Assembly (NCBI RefSeq): GCF_045310675.1 | Contig: NZ_JBJHZZ010000014.1 | Coordinates: 7,707-71,706, forward strand | Source of the DNA: Clostridium_AT stratigraminis | GTDB taxonomy: Bacteria; Bacillota; Clostridia; Clostridiales; Clostridiaceae | Reading direction: 5' to 3' | DNA length: 64,000 nt | In this document: positions 52,306-62,200 of the stretch, piece after piece | Numbering within the stretch: the first letter of the stretch is position 1 | How the letters are laid out: each line of letters starts with the position of its first letter | The notes under the pieces: model-generated | Database searches by the model: none | Seen by the model: the letters and a program-made list of their open reading frames with translations, nothing else | Told to the model about the DNA's origin: nothing | Translations under genes and position numbers: made by a program

Positions 52306-53583
52306 ATGCGGGTAATAATTATTGGTGGCGGCTGGGCAGGCTGCTCTGCGGCCATTACAGCTAAAAAAGCTGGTGCAGAAGTTTCTATTTTTGAAAAAAC
52401 TGATTTACTTCTTGGCCTAGGAAATGTTGGTGGTATTATGAGAAACAATGGAAGATATACTGCAGCGGAAGAGCTAATTAATTTAGGTGCAGGAGAATTA
52501 ATAAAAATTGCTGATGAAAATGCAATGCACAGGAATATTGATTTTCCAGAACACAAACATGCAACTTTATGTGATGTAAATAAGCTAGAACCAGCTGTAA
52601 GGAGATATCTATTAAGTATTGGCATTGAAATAAACTTGGTTTCTAGAGTTTCAAATGTAGTTAAGGAATCTAATAAAATAAAGGCATTAAAGCTTTCGGA
52701 TAATTCCTTAATTTTTGGTGATGTTTTTATTGATGCAACTGGCTCTACAGGTGCAATGGACAATTGCTCAAGATACGGTCATGGATGTGTAATGTGTATT
52801 TTGCGATGTCCTACCTTTGGCCCTAGGATAAGTGTAAATGCAAAAGCTGGAGTAGAAGATATTATTGGTGAAAGAGAAAGTGGTTCTCCTGGTGCCTTTA
52901 GCGGATCCTGCGAAATATCTAGAGATAGCCTTTCTTCAGGGCTTTTAAAGGAACTTAGTGATAAAGGCATTGCGATATTAAAAATTCCAAGTGAAGATCA
53001 AAATAGAGATAAGCTAAAACTAAAAGTTTGTCAGCAATATGCTTTGGATGAATTTGCAGAAAACCTTATTTTATTAGATACAGGTCATATTAAGGTTATG
53101 ACACCCTATTATCCATTAGATAAACTTAGAAAGCTTCCTGGCCTCAAAGATGCTCGATTTATGGATCCTTACTCAGGCGGAATCGGTAATTCCATAAGAT
53201 ATTTATCTGCAGCACCTAGATCAAATGATATGAAGGTGCTGGGTATAGATAACCTTTTTTGCGCAGGTGAAAAATCAGGCTTTTTTGTGGGGCATACGGA
53301 AGCAATGAGTACTGGTGCCTTGGCAGGTCATAATGCTGTTAGATATTTATTAAATATTCCTCTTTTAATATTACCAAATAAAACTGCTATTGGGGATTTA
53401 ATTTTTTATGCTAATTTTAGACTAAGTACTTTAGACGGGAGAAAGATACGCCATACCTTTTCTGGAAGTGAGTATTTCGTTAGAATGAAAGAATTAGGGC
53501 TCTATAGTACAGATAATGCAGATATAACCAATCGAATTGAAGCTTTAGGTTTAAAAAATATATTTTCAAAAGCTCTTATATAA
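52306..53583 (+). CDS. FAD-dependent oxidoreductase
   Basis: 425 residues, RBS AAGGAAG. IIIGGGWAGCSAAITAKKAGAEVSIFEK, in short, is an FAD-binding Rossmann fold at the very N-terminus. DVFIDATGSTG is the second dinucleotide motif and FCAGEKSGFFVGHTEA the C-terminal FAD contact. A cysteine cluster (CSRYGHGCVMCILRCPTFGP, about 156-175) could bind a metal or Fe-S centre. The fold is of the FAD_oxidored/GidA type; the substrate is unknown. It stands alone with its own terminator. Confidence 0.8.
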   Translation: MRVIIIGGGWAGCSAAITAKKAGAEVSIFEKTDLLLGLGNVGGIMRNNGRYTAAEELINLGAGELIKIADENAMHRNIDFPEHKHATLCDVNKLEPAVRRYLLSIGIEINLVSRVSNVVKESNKIKALKLSDNSLIFGDVFIDATGSTGAMDNCSRYGHGCVMCILRCPTFGPRISVNAKAGVEDIIGERESGSPGAFSGSCEISRDSLSSGLLKELSDKGIAILKIPSEDQNRDKLKLKVCQQYALDEFAENLILLDTGHIKVMTPYYPLDKLRKLPGLKDARFMDPYSGGIGNSIRYLSAAPRSNDMKVLGIDNLFCAGEKSGFFVGHTEAMSTGALAGHNAVRYLLNIPLLILPNKTAIGDLIFYANFRLSTLDGRKIRHTFSGSEYFVRMKELGLYSTDNADITNRIEALGLKNIFSKALI

Positions 53584-53611
53584 AAAAATGGAGAGTTTAA
53601 CTCTCCATTTT
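53584..53611. terminator. Terminator between convergent genes
   Basis: AAAATGGAGAGTT / AACTCTCCATTTT stem. Confidence 0.9.
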
Positions 53612-53624
53612 GATTTTAAACAAT

Positions 53625-54080
53625 TTATTTTCTTACTCCAGCTGCATATTCAACATTAAATATACATTCTGTTTGGGTCTTCAAAGCAAAATTATAAAGA
53701 TAATTTATTATTTCACTTCTTTTAATTATACCTATAAAAACACCTTCATCATCAGTAACTGGAATAAAATTCTGATTTATTGCCAAAGAAACTAGACTCT
53801 CCATATCAGCATCTATAGATACTGGCTTGTTAATAACTCTTCTAGGTATTTCAAATACCTTTATAGTGTTTGTTTCCTTAAAGGTTAACTGCGGGTTATT
53901 CTTTAGTTCGAAAAGCAAATCCCCCTCCGTTATAGTTCCTACATATCTCCCCTTATCATCAATAATTGGAACTGCAGTATATCTATGATACTCCATTCTC
54001 TCCATAACTTGTCTTAAAGTTGAAGTTTCAGTTTCATAGATTACATCACTTTTAGGTGTAAGAAAAAATGCTATATTCAT
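53625..54080 (-). CDS. CBS domain pair protein
   Basis: 151 residues made of two CBS domains: about 1-70 (RYTAVPIIDDKGRYVGTITEGDLL, in part) and 75-145 (NFIPVTDDEGVFIGIIKRSEI). Stand-alone CBS pairs sense adenosine nucleotides. No fused effector domain. Target unknown. Confidence 0.88.
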   Translation of the reverse strand: MNIAFFLTPKSDVIYETETSTLRQVMERMEYHRYTAVPIIDDKGRYVGTITEGDLLFELKNNPQLTFKETNTIKVFEIPRRVINKPVSIDADMESLVSLAINQNFIPVTDDEGVFIGIIKRSEIINYLYNFALKTQTECIFNVEYAAGVRK

Positions 54081-54203
54081 CCTGTACTCATTCTCCTAAA
54101 CCTTATTTTTTTAATTATTTACATTTATATTATAGCATATGTAATCCGGAGTTTCTTTGAAACCTTATAAAATTTACAAATACTTTAAATAAAATTCAAA
54201 ATA

Positions 54204-54242
54204 TAGATGGGGCTTTCTCAAAATAAAAAGCACCCCATCTTT
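54204..54242 (-). terminator. Intrinsic terminator of the first adhE gene
   Basis: AGATGGGG pairs with CCCCATCT across a 20-base loop that itself contains GTGCTTT/AAAGC; T run weak. Confidence 0.65.
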
Positions 54243-54255
54243 AAGAGCATATGAT

Positions 54256-56871
54256 TTATTCTATAGGATTATTATCTTTCCCGTGAGTTCCCTCGAAGGC
54301 GTTGATATACATCTGCTTTAATTCACAAATTAGTGGATATCTTGGGTTTGCTCCAGTACATTGGTCGTCAAAGGCTTCTTCCGCCATTATATCCAAGGTA
54401 GCATAAAATTTTTGTTCCGAAACACCTGCATCTTTAATAGTTTTAGGAACATTAATCTTTTCTTTTAACTTGTTTATAGCCTTTATTAAATTTTCTATTT
54501 TTTCTTCTTCGTTATCTCCGCCAAGCCTTAAAAAATCTGCTATTTGAGCATACCTCCATTTAGCATTAGGATATTTATATTGCGGAAAAGCTGTTTGTTT
54601 TCTAGGATTATCAACAGCATTAAATTTTATAACTTCATTTATTAAAAGTGCATTTGCAATCCCATGTGGAACATGATGAATTGCACCTAATTTATGAGCC
54701 ATAGAATGACATACACCAAGGAAAGCATTTGCAAAGGCCATTCCTGCCATTGTTGCAGCATGAGCCATTTTTTCTCTAGCCTTTACATTACTGCTACCTT
54801 CACTATATGCAGCCGGAAGATACTTAAATATAAGTCTCATTGCCTCAAGTGCTAAGCCATTGGTATATTCAGAAGCCAGTACCGATACATAAGCTTCTAT
54901 TGCGTGTGTCAAAGCATCTATACCTGAAGCAGCAGTTAATCCTTTTGGCATTTTCATCATAAGCTCGGCATCAATTATGGCGATATCAGGCGTTAGTTCA
55001 TAATCAGCAAGAGGGTATTTAATTCCTGTTTTTTCATCAGTTATAACAGCAAATGGTGTAACCTCAGAGCCTGTTCCAGCAGAAGTAGGAATTGATACCA
55101 TTAATGCCTTTTCTCCCATGTGAGGGAAGGTATAAACTCTTTTTCTAATATCCATAAATCTCATAGCCAGGTCTTCAAAGCGTACTGCAGGATGTTCATA
55201 AAGTACCCACATTATCTTTGCAGCATCCATGGGTGAGCCACCACCAAGAGCAATTATTATATCCGGTTTAAAGCTTTCAATTTCTTTAGCCCCTTTCCTA
55301 GCAGTGGCTAAGGTTGGATCGGGTTCAACATCATAAAATATTTTTGCTTCAATTCCGATTTCCTCTAAGGTGTTAATTACTAAGTCAACGTAGCCCAAAT
55401 CAAATAATACCCTATCTGTAACTATAAATGCTCTCTTTTTGTCCATTTCCTTTAATTCTCTTAAGGCAATTGGTAGGCAGCCAAATTTAAAGTAAATTTT
55501 CTCAGGTACTCTAAACCAAAGCATATTTTCTCTCCTTAAGGCTACACTTTTGACGTTTAACAAATGTTTTACACCAACATTTTCTGAAACTGAATTGCCA
55601 CCCCAGCTTCCGCAGCCAAGAGTTAGGGATGGTGCTAGCTTAAAGTTATAGATATCGCCTATAGCACCTTGAGAAGCCGGCATATTTATTATTGTTCTCC
55701 CTGTTTTCATCTTGGCACCGAATTTTTCAATTCTTTCTTTAGATTTAATTTGATCTGTATATAAAACTGAGGTATGGCCGAAGCCGCCAAGTTCAATTAA
55801 TTTTATAGCTATTTCCATTGCATGGTCGAAATTCTTAGCTCTATACATGCCTAAAATAGGTGATAGTTTTTCATGGGCAAATGCTTCTTTAAAATCTACA
55901 GCTTCAACTTCTCCAATTAAAACCTTTGTGCCTTCTAAAACATTAATACCGGCCATTTGGGCTATTTTATAGGCCGATTGTCCTACTATGTCAGAATTTA
56001 AGGCCCCATTTTCCTTTAATATAGTTTTTCTTACTCTATTTATTTCATCCTCTTTTAGAATATAAGCCCCTCTTTCTTTGAATTCATTTCTGGCCTTATC
56101 ATAGATTTCATCTAGGATTATAACAGACTGCTCTGAGGCGCATATAACCCCATTATCGAAAGTCTTAGAAAGTAAAATAGAACTAACTGCCATTTTTATA
56201 TGAGCAGTTTCATCTATAATAGCAGGCGTATTTCCGGCTCCCACACCTATTGCAGGCCTGCCTGAGGAATATGCAGCCTTTACAAGACCAGGCCCTCCCG
56301 TTGCTAAAATAATATCACATTCACTCATTAACATATGTGTCATATCTAATGATGGTTCATCTATCCAGCCTATTATTTCTTCAGGTGCTCCTGCCTTTAC
56401 AGCAGCTTCTAAAATTATCTTAGCAGCAGCAATTGTTGAATTCTTTGCTCTAGGATGAGGAGAAAAGATAATACCATTTCTTGTTTTTAGTGCAATTAAA
56501 GATTTAAAAATTGCAGTTGAGGTAGGATTTGTAGTAGGAATTACTGCTGCAACTACTCCAATAGGTTCAGCAACCTTTTCTATTCCAAAAGACTCATCTC
56601 TGTCTATTACTCCACAGGTTTTTTCATCCTTATATTGATTATAAATGTATTCTGCAGCAAAATGATTTTTTATGACTTTATCTTCTACTATACCCATGCC
56701 AGTTTCTTTTACTGCTATTTTTGCAAGGTCTATCCTAGCATTGTTAGCAGCCATTGCTGCCTGCCTAAAAATTTCATCAACCTCTTCTTGTGAATATAAT
56801 GCAAATTTTTTTTGAGCTTCTCTTACCTGTTTTAATTTCATCATTAATTCATCAGCATTAGTAACCTTCAT
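54256..56871 (-). CDS. adhE: Bifunctional acetaldehyde-CoA/alcohol dehydrogenase, paralogue 1
   Basis: About 871 residues. The N-terminal CoA-acylating aldehyde dehydrogenase has its catalytic cysteine in DNGVICASEQ. After a linker with GCGSWGGNS comes the iron-dependent alcohol dehydrogenase: GGGSPMDAAK, GTGSEVTPF and the iron-ligand histidines in GLTAASGIDALTHAIE, HSMAHKLGAIHH. It reduces acetyl-CoA to ethanol via acetaldehyde with 2 NADH. Start at ATG after AAGAAGG. A close paralogue lies 1.9 kb upstream on the same strand; no Rex-like site is evident before this one. Confidence 0.96.
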   Translation of the reverse strand: MKVTNADELMMKLKQVREAQKKFALYSQEEVDEIFRQAAMAANNARIDLAKIAVKETGMGIVEDKVIKNHFAAEYIYNQYKDEKTCGVIDRDESFGIEKVAEPIGVVAAVIPTTNPTSTAIFKSLIALKTRNGIIFSPHPRAKNSTIAAAKIILEAAVKAGAPEEIIGWIDEPSLDMTHMLMSECDIILATGGPGLVKAAYSSGRPAIGVGAGNTPAIIDETAHIKMAVSSILLSKTFDNGVICASEQSVIILDEIYDKARNEFKERGAYILKEDEINRVRKTILKENGALNSDIVGQSAYKIAQMAGINVLEGTKVLIGEVEAVDFKEAFAHEKLSPILGMYRAKNFDHAMEIAIKLIELGGFGHTSVLYTDQIKSKERIEKFGAKMKTGRTIINMPASQGAIGDIYNFKLAPSLTLGCGSWGGNSVSENVGVKHLLNVKSVALRRENMLWFRVPEKIYFKFGCLPIALRELKEMDKKRAFIVTDRVLFDLGYVDLVINTLEEIGIEAKIFYDVEPDPTLATARKGAKEIESFKPDIIIALGGGSPMDAAKIMWVLYEHPAVRFEDLAMRFMDIRKRVYTFPHMGEKALMVSIPTSAGTGSEVTPFAVITDEKTGIKYPLADYELTPDIAIIDAELMMKMPKGLTAASGIDALTHAIEAYVSVLASEYTNGLALEAMRLIFKYLPAAYSEGSSNVKAREKMAHAATMAGMAFANAFLGVCHSMAHKLGAIHHVPHGIANALLINEVIKFNAVDNPRKQTAFPQYKYPNAKWRYAQIADFLRLGGDNEEEKIENLIKAINKLKEKINVPKTIKDAGVSEQKFYATLDIMAEEAFDDQCTGANPRYPLICELKQMYINAFEGTHGKDNNPIE

Positions 56872-57062
56872 TAAAAACACCTTCTTTGGAATATATTAAA
56901 AAATGTATATGAATATTATGTGTTAAAATTATTTTAATATTTCTTTTTAAATAAAAAAAGTGTTGTCTATAAAACTAAAATGTAATAGAGACTTATTAAC
57001 TAGATATTTTTATAAGCTCGTTTCATTTAATTATTCAGACACACTTTAACTTTTTAATTTTA

Positions 57063-57860
57063 TTATGTACTGCTTGTATAAATATTTAAGGTTCGTTTAC
57101 CAAAAGCTTTAACAGCTTCATAGTCAGAAGTTATACATACTAATGGTCCAGAAATATATGTAAGTATTGGAATAGCTTTTGCAAGAAAATTTTTTTCTGC
57201 TTTGTAATGAATTGCAACTCCTAAATTTTTTAAAACACTTTGAAGAACTGACCCATCATTTTTTAGCAGCTTTTCCTCTATAAACCTATCTCCTTTATCA
57301 ACTAATTCATAAACTTTTCCATGAATTAAATCCTTTTCACTAATGTCAAAGGAGGTCTTAAGTACTCTATAAATCTCTAAATTATTTGCATCCTTTAATG
57401 GTCTTTCAAATAGTATTGATAAATCATAGATTAAAGACAACTGAAAATAAGCTAAGCAAACTATTTCGCCAAAGGTTGAAGCTGCTGCTGAAACAAATCC
57501 TAGAAAACCTGCCGAAGAACCCAATATTACTCCTTCAGCAATTCCATAATTAGAATAATAGGCAAGAAGTTTTTTTGCTATTACATTTCTATCCTCAGTT
57601 TTATAAGCTTCCATTAAGGTTTCTAAAGAAATATTTTTACTTCTTACTTCAAGGACTTTTTTATATACATTTAAAAACCATATTCCACTTTCTCTATCAT
57701 GTCTTGATAATCCATGCAAAAGTTCTTTCTTAAGCTTTTTTATCTCCGTCTTCACTCCTGGATTTGCTTTTTTAAATGCTCTATAGACACCTAGTGCTTG
57801 AAATTTTGTTAGCTTTTCTTCTTTTTTTATTATACCAATAGTAGTAGATTTTCCCCTCAT
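57063..57860 (-). CDS. EcsC-like protein
   Basis: 265 residues. The region AEGVILGSSAGFLGFVSAAASTFGEIVCLAYFQL is a glycine/alanine-rich hydrophobic stretch followed by IYDLSILF, recalling EcsC family proteins, of unknown biochemical role. The N-terminal third is basic and helical. RBS GAGGTAAT. The gene lies between the two adhE genes but is unrelated to them. Confidence 0.65.
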   Translation of the reverse strand: MRGKSTTIGIIKKEEKLTKFQALGVYRAFKKANPGVKTEIKKLKKELLHGLSRHDRESGIWFLNVYKKVLEVRSKNISLETLMEAYKTEDRNVIAKKLLAYYSNYGIAEGVILGSSAGFLGFVSAAASTFGEIVCLAYFQLSLIYDLSILFERPLKDANNLEIYRVLKTSFDISEKDLIHGKVYELVDKGDRFIEEKLLKNDGSVLQSVLKNLGVAIHYKAEKNFLAKAIPILTYISGPLVCITSDYEAVKAFGKRTLNIYTSST

Positions 57861-57918
57861 AGATTACCTCACATCCTTATAATAATATTAACTAAATTCA
57901 ATCAATATTTCAACAGAA

Positions 57919-57973
57919 TAGTAAAGCGGCGTTTATACTGCCATAAATGTCAATATAAACGCCGCTTTACTAT
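57919..57973 (-). terminator. Very strong terminator containing the stop codon of the MmcQ-like gene
   Basis: TAGTAAAGCGGCGTTTATA pairs perfectly with its complement across 16 bases; the TAG stop forms the first bases of the stem. Confidence 0.9.
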
Positions 57974-58326
57974 TTAAGGGAAATATTTAGTTTATCTGAG
58001 TTTTTTAGTCCCTTGAATACAAGATCATAGGACAAGTCTATAAGTAAGCGGACCTTTTCCTCTTCTATAGAATCATCAAGCTGAATGGTATTCCAATGGA
58101 ACTTATTTAAATGATATCCAGGTGTAATTGAACTATATTCTCTCCTTAAGTCCTGAGAAAGATATGGCTCACATTTTAAACTTATAGATAAAGGATTACT
58201 ATTTTTATTAGTTAATGCAAACATCTTTGAACCAACTTTAAAAACCGTAGTTTTATCATCAAAGGGGTAAGTTTCAGCTGCGCCCTTTTTACTTAAGCAA
58301 TAATTTTTAAACCATTCAAAATCCAT
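57970..58326 (-). CDS. MmcQ/YjbR family protein
   Basis: 118 residues. FKNYCLSKKGAAETYPFDD at the N-terminus, FALTNKNSNPLSISLKCEP centrally and YHLNKFHWNTIQLDD are the standard blocks of MmcQ/YjbR, which has a CyaY-like double-wing DNA-binding fold. Its role is unknown. Start ATG after GGTGGTGA. Confidence 0.9.
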   Translation of the reverse strand: MDFEWFKNYCLSKKGAAETYPFDDKTTVFKVGSKMFALTNKNSNPLSISLKCEPYLSQDLRREYSSITPGYHLNKFHWNTIQLDDSIEEEKVRLLIDLSYDLVFKGLKNSDKLNISLK

Positions 58327-58342
58327 TAACTAGGTCACCACC

Positions 58343-58501
58343 TTATTTTATATTTCTTTTTCTTCCAAAGAAAAGATCATATAAATAAACAAGGGCTGCC
58401 ACAATCAATAGTAAATGAATAAATCTACCACCCATTCTAAAAATAAAGCCTAAAACCCAGAAAAATACTACTATACCACCAAGCCATCTTAAAAACCCCA
58501 T
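58343..58501 (-). CDS. Small lmo0937-type membrane protein
   Basis: 52 residues: MGFLRWLGGIVVFFWVLGF, then a Gly-Gly turn (RMGGRFIH), a second hydrophobic helix (LLLIVAALVYLYDLFF) and a basic tail GRKRNIK. This two-helix layout matches the lmo0937 family of short membrane proteins. SD GGAGG nine bases upstream. Function unknown; Listeria members are stress-linked. Confidence 0.75.
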   Translation of the reverse strand: MGFLRWLGGIVVFFWVLGFIFRMGGRFIHLLLIVAALVYLYDLFFGRKRNIK

Positions 58502-58726
58502 TTTTCAAACCTCCATATAAAATATGTTATAGTAATAATTTTACTGAGTTTCTTTAATAAATTCAATTCTTAAATAAGACAAAGTATTATCAATTAGCTT
58601 TATATACAGTATCTAATACCACTTATCACGGAGAATCAAATAAACTCTCATTTTTCCTTAGGATTACATGTTATTAGTCTATTTATTTTTAAAACTAAGT
58701 CTTACCTTATCCAATTAAACGTAGAT

Positions 58727-61309
58727 TTAATTTTCATAAGCGCTACTATACATTTGCTTTATTTCACTTATTAATGGATATCTTGGATTTGCCCCTGTAC
58801 ACTGGTCATCAAAGGCCTGTTCAGACATTTCATCTAAAGTTATATAGAAATTCTTTTCTGAAACTCCTGCTTCCTTTATAGTTTTTGGCATATTAACCTG
58901 TGCCTTTAAGTCTTGTATAGCCTTTATTAATAATTCAACCTTTTCATCTTCTGAATTTCCGCCAAGATTTAAATAATCAGCAATTCTCGCATACCTAAAT
59001 TTCGCATTTGGATATTTATATTGTGGAAAAGCTGCTTGCTTTCTTGGATTATCTACCGCATTATATTTAATGACTTCGTCAATCATTAAGGCATTAGCTA
59101 TTCCATGAGGAATATGATGCATTGATCCGAGTTTATGAGCCATTGAATGACAAATTCCTAAAAATCCATTTGCAAAAGCCATTCCTGCCATAGTTGAAGC
59201 GTGAGCCATTTTTTCTCTTGCCTTAATGTTTGTAGTACCTTCATTATAAGCGGCTGGTAAATACTTAAATATCAATCTTATTGCTTCAAGTGCTAATCCA
59301 TTAGTATACTCTGAAGCTAATACTGATACGTAGGCTTCTAAGGCATGTGTAAGAGCATCTATTCCCGAAGCTGCTGTTAGGCCCTTTGGCATCTTCATCA
59401 TAAGCTCAGTGTCTACTATTGCCATATCAGGAGTTAATTCATAGTCAGCTAATGGGTATTTCACTTCTGTTTTCTCATCAGTTATAACTGCAAAGGGTGT
59501 TACTTCTGAACCAGTTCCTGCAGAGGTTGGAATCGCAACCATCATAGCCTTTTCACCCATTTTAGGGAAGGTATAAACTCTCTTACGAATATCCATAAAT
59601 CTCATTGCCAAATCTTCAAAACGAACTTCTGAATGCTCGTAAAGTACCCACATGATTTTAGCAGCGTCCATAGGTGAACCTCCGCCTAAAGCTATAACTG
59701 TATCAGGTTTAAAGCTTGCCATTTCTGCTGCACCCTTTCTTGCAGTTGCAAGTGTAGGATCTGGAGCAACGTCATAAAACACCTTATAGTCAATTCCTAT
59801 TTCCTCTAGAACTTTTATAACAATATCTATGAAGCCTAAATCATATAATACCTTATCAGTAACTATAAAGGCCTTTTTCTTACCTAAGACTTTAAGTTCT
59901 CGTAAAGCAACTGGTAGACAACCAAATTTGAAGTATATTTTTTCTGGAACTCTAAACCAAAGCATATTCTCTCTCCTTAAAGCTACATTTTTAATGTTTA
60001 GAAGATGTTTTACTCCTACGTTTTCAGATACTGAGTTTCCACCCCAGCTGCCACAGCCTAGTGTTAAAGATGGAGCAAGTCTAAAGTTGTAAATATCTCC
60101 TATAGCACCTTGAGAGGAAGGCATGTTTACTATCGTTCTTCCGGTTTTCATTGCTGCTCCGAACTTTTCAATTCTTTCCTTTGACTTTACTTGGTCTGTA
60201 TACAATACTGAAGTATGTCCAAATCCGCCTAATTCAACTAACCTTGCTGCCTTTTTAAGGGCTTCATCAAAGCTTTTTACTCTATACATTCCTAGTATTG
60301 GTGATAGTTTTTCATGAGAAAAGGCTTCTTCAAGTTCAACAGACTCTACCTCCCCAATTAATACTTTAGTTACTTCTGCTACTTTTACTCCAGCCATTTC
60401 AGCTATTTTAAAGGCTGGCTGTCCAACTATTTTTGAATTTAAAGAGCCATTTATTAAAATCGTTTTTCTAACCTTATCTACTTCCTCATCCTTTAAGAAA
60501 TAAGCTCCTCTTTCCTCAAATTCTTTTCGAACTTCATCATATACTTCATCCATAACAATAACAGTTTGTTCAGAAGCACATATTACACCATTATCAAAGG
60601 TTTTTGAAAGAAGAATAGAACTTACAGCCATTTTTATATGAGCTGTTTCATCTATAATTGCAGGAGTGTTTCCTGCTCCAACTCCAATTGCAGGTTTACC
60701 TGAGGAATATGCAGCTTTTACCATACCAGGACCACCTGTTGCTAATATTATGTCTGCCTCTGACATTACCATCTGTGAAAGTTCAACTGTAGGCTCATCT
60801 ATCCATCCTATAATCCCTTCTGGTGCACCAGCTTTTACTGCAGCATCCAACACTATTTTTGCTGCAGCTATAGTTGACATCTTAGCTCTTGGATGTGGAG
60901 AAAAGATTATTCCATTTCTTGTTTTTAAAGCAATTAAGGCTTTAAAAATTGCAGTAGAGGTTGGATTTGTTGTAGGAACTATAGCTGCGATTACACCTAT
61001 TGGTTCTGCAACTTTTGTTAGTCCAAAAGCCTCATCTGTTTCTATAACACCACAGGTTTTTTCATCTTTATACTGATTATATATATATTCAGAAGCAAAG
61101 TGATTTTTTATTACCTTATCTTCTACTATTCCCATTCCTGTTTCTTCAACTGCCATTTTAGCTAATTTAATTCTAGCATTATTTGCAGCCATTGCAGCTT
61201 GTCTAAATATTTCATCTACCTGATCCTGTGAGTAGGTTGAGAACTTCTTTTGAGCTGCTTTAACCTGTTCCATTTTTTGCATAAGTTCTTCTACGTTTGT
61301 TACCATCAT
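58727..61309 (-). CDS. adhE: Bifunctional acetaldehyde-CoA/alcohol dehydrogenase, paralogue 2
   Basis: 860 residues, nearly collinear with paralogue 1. Catalytic Cys in DNGVICASEQT, ADH motifs GGGSPMDAAK, GTGSEVTPF and the histidines in GIDALTHALE and HSMAHKLGSMHH. Differences are scattered and mostly conservative; the C-terminus is 12-14 residues shorter. Start ATG seven bases after GGAGG. Three Rex-like inverted repeats upstream suggest NADH-responsive control. The pair most likely arose by tandem duplication. Confidence 0.96.
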   Translation of the reverse strand: MMVTNVEELMQKMEQVKAAQKKFSTYSQDQVDEIFRQAAMAANNARIKLAKMAVEETGMGIVEDKVIKNHFASEYIYNQYKDEKTCGVIETDEAFGLTKVAEPIGVIAAIVPTTNPTSTAIFKALIALKTRNGIIFSPHPRAKMSTIAAAKIVLDAAVKAGAPEGIIGWIDEPTVELSQMVMSEADIILATGGPGMVKAAYSSGKPAIGVGAGNTPAIIDETAHIKMAVSSILLSKTFDNGVICASEQTVIVMDEVYDEVRKEFEERGAYFLKDEEVDKVRKTILINGSLNSKIVGQPAFKIAEMAGVKVAEVTKVLIGEVESVELEEAFSHEKLSPILGMYRVKSFDEALKKAARLVELGGFGHTSVLYTDQVKSKERIEKFGAAMKTGRTIVNMPSSQGAIGDIYNFRLAPSLTLGCGSWGGNSVSENVGVKHLLNIKNVALRRENMLWFRVPEKIYFKFGCLPVALRELKVLGKKKAFIVTDKVLYDLGFIDIVIKVLEEIGIDYKVFYDVAPDPTLATARKGAAEMASFKPDTVIALGGGSPMDAAKIMWVLYEHSEVRFEDLAMRFMDIRKRVYTFPKMGEKAMMVAIPTSAGTGSEVTPFAVITDEKTEVKYPLADYELTPDMAIVDTELMMKMPKGLTAASGIDALTHALEAYVSVLASEYTNGLALEAIRLIFKYLPAAYNEGTTNIKAREKMAHASTMAGMAFANGFLGICHSMAHKLGSMHHIPHGIANALMIDEVIKYNAVDNPRKQAAFPQYKYPNAKFRYARIADYLNLGGNSEDEKVELLIKAIQDLKAQVNMPKTIKEAGVSEKNFYITLDEMSEQAFDDQCTGANPRYPLISEIKQMYSSAYEN

Positions 61310-61333
61310 AATAATTCCTCCTATAAAACTTAA

Positions 61334-61351
61334 TTGTTAATTATTTAACTA
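61334..61351 (-). promoter_or_regulatory. Rex-like operator 1 upstream of adhE paralogue 2
   Basis: TTGTTAATTATTTAACTA, one mismatch from the Rex consensus TTGTTAA-N4-TTAACAA, 25 bases before the start codon. Confidence 0.6.
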
Positions 61352-61393
61352 TATTTTTATTATAAAGTCTTTAATTTTATAATGCAATAGTTT

Positions 61394-61411
61394 TTGTTAA
61401 ATTTTAAACAA
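61394..61411 (-). promoter_or_regulatory. Rex-like operator 2 upstream of adhE paralogue 2
   Basis: TTGTTAAATTTTAAACAA, one mismatch from the Rex consensus. Confidence 0.65.
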
Positions 61412-61524
61412 AGTATTTTTCAATTTTAACTCCTTATAACATAGTATTATCAGCATTTGTTTGTAAACGATTTTTATATATAGTAATACATTTTCTAAAA
61501 AGAATAAGGCAAAATCATAATTTA

Positions 61525-61542
61525 TTGTTTATTATTTAACAA
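61525..61542 (-). promoter_or_regulatory. Rex-like operator 3 upstream of adhE paralogue 2
   Basis: TTGTTTATTATTTAACAA, one mismatch from the Rex consensus. It lies about 215 bases before the start, just downstream of the gene at 61564. Confidence 0.6.
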
Positions 61543-61563
61543 TTAAACGATAAAAATACCGCA

Positions 61564-62058
61564 TTAACTTAATGCAGTAGCAATTTTTCTTACATATAAT
61601 AGTACATCTCCAGGATTATCGTCAACAATCAGATACAGCTTTTCACTTTCAGGAGAAGGATAGTAATAGCTCAAATCGTAGTCGTCTTGGACATAATCAA
61701 TTACTCCAATAACAGCAGGCTTCCATCCCTTATCGATTAACTTCTCAAATATATTTTCCTTTATTAAAATTTCAACAGACTGAGGCTCATAGCTTTTATT
61801 CCATAAAATATTCCAAGCTTCTTCAAAATCAAATTCTATCAAATTATCTAACTCAAGGACCGCAGTTTCTGCGGAATAATGTGCAGTCATTTCACTTATT
61901 CTTATTTTTCCAAAACTTTTAATAATATAACTAAATTTGTATTTTCCTTTAATTCTTGTGTAAAGCTTATCCTTCTCCACTGCCTGCCAGCCGCTTTTTA
62001 CTAGTTGAATATCTGTATAAGCAGAGGTCATCTTTACTTTAAATTCCATTACTTTCAT
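61564..62058 (-). CDS. Protein of unknown function
   Basis: 164 residues, start ATG after GAGGAG. Mixed alpha/beta composition, several aromatic residues (YDLSYYYPSPESEKLYLIVDD near the C-terminus), no cysteine and no membrane segment. I do not recognise the family. It is the gene next upstream of adhE paralogue 2 on the same strand, 254 bases away, and need not be related to it. Confidence 0.6.
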   Translation of the reverse strand: MKVMEFKVKMTSAYTDIQLVKSGWQAVEKDKLYTRIKGKYKFSYIIKSFGKIRISEMTAHYSAETAVLELDNLIEFDFEEAWNILWNKSYEPQSVEILIKENIFEKLIDKGWKPAVIGVIDYVQDDYDLSYYYPSPESEKLYLIVDDNPGDVLLYVRKIATALS

Positions 62059-62200
62059 AGTTGCTGCTCCTCATCGTCAATTTAAATCTTATTACTAGGT
62101 ATATTATATCATATTCTTTTTGCTCTAAATAATAAATTATTAACCAATTTAAAAACTATAGCATAAAATGTACTGTAATCTTTTTTAAAGGAGTCTGAAA

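Noticed and set aside
56872..57062. Rex operator upstream of adhE paralogue 1
   Set aside because: The best candidate around 56925 matches only one half-site.
60666..61076. Long open frame on the plus strand opposite adhE paralogue 2
   Set aside because: It is the complement of a codon-biased gene, has no SD, and its hydrophobic translation matches no family.
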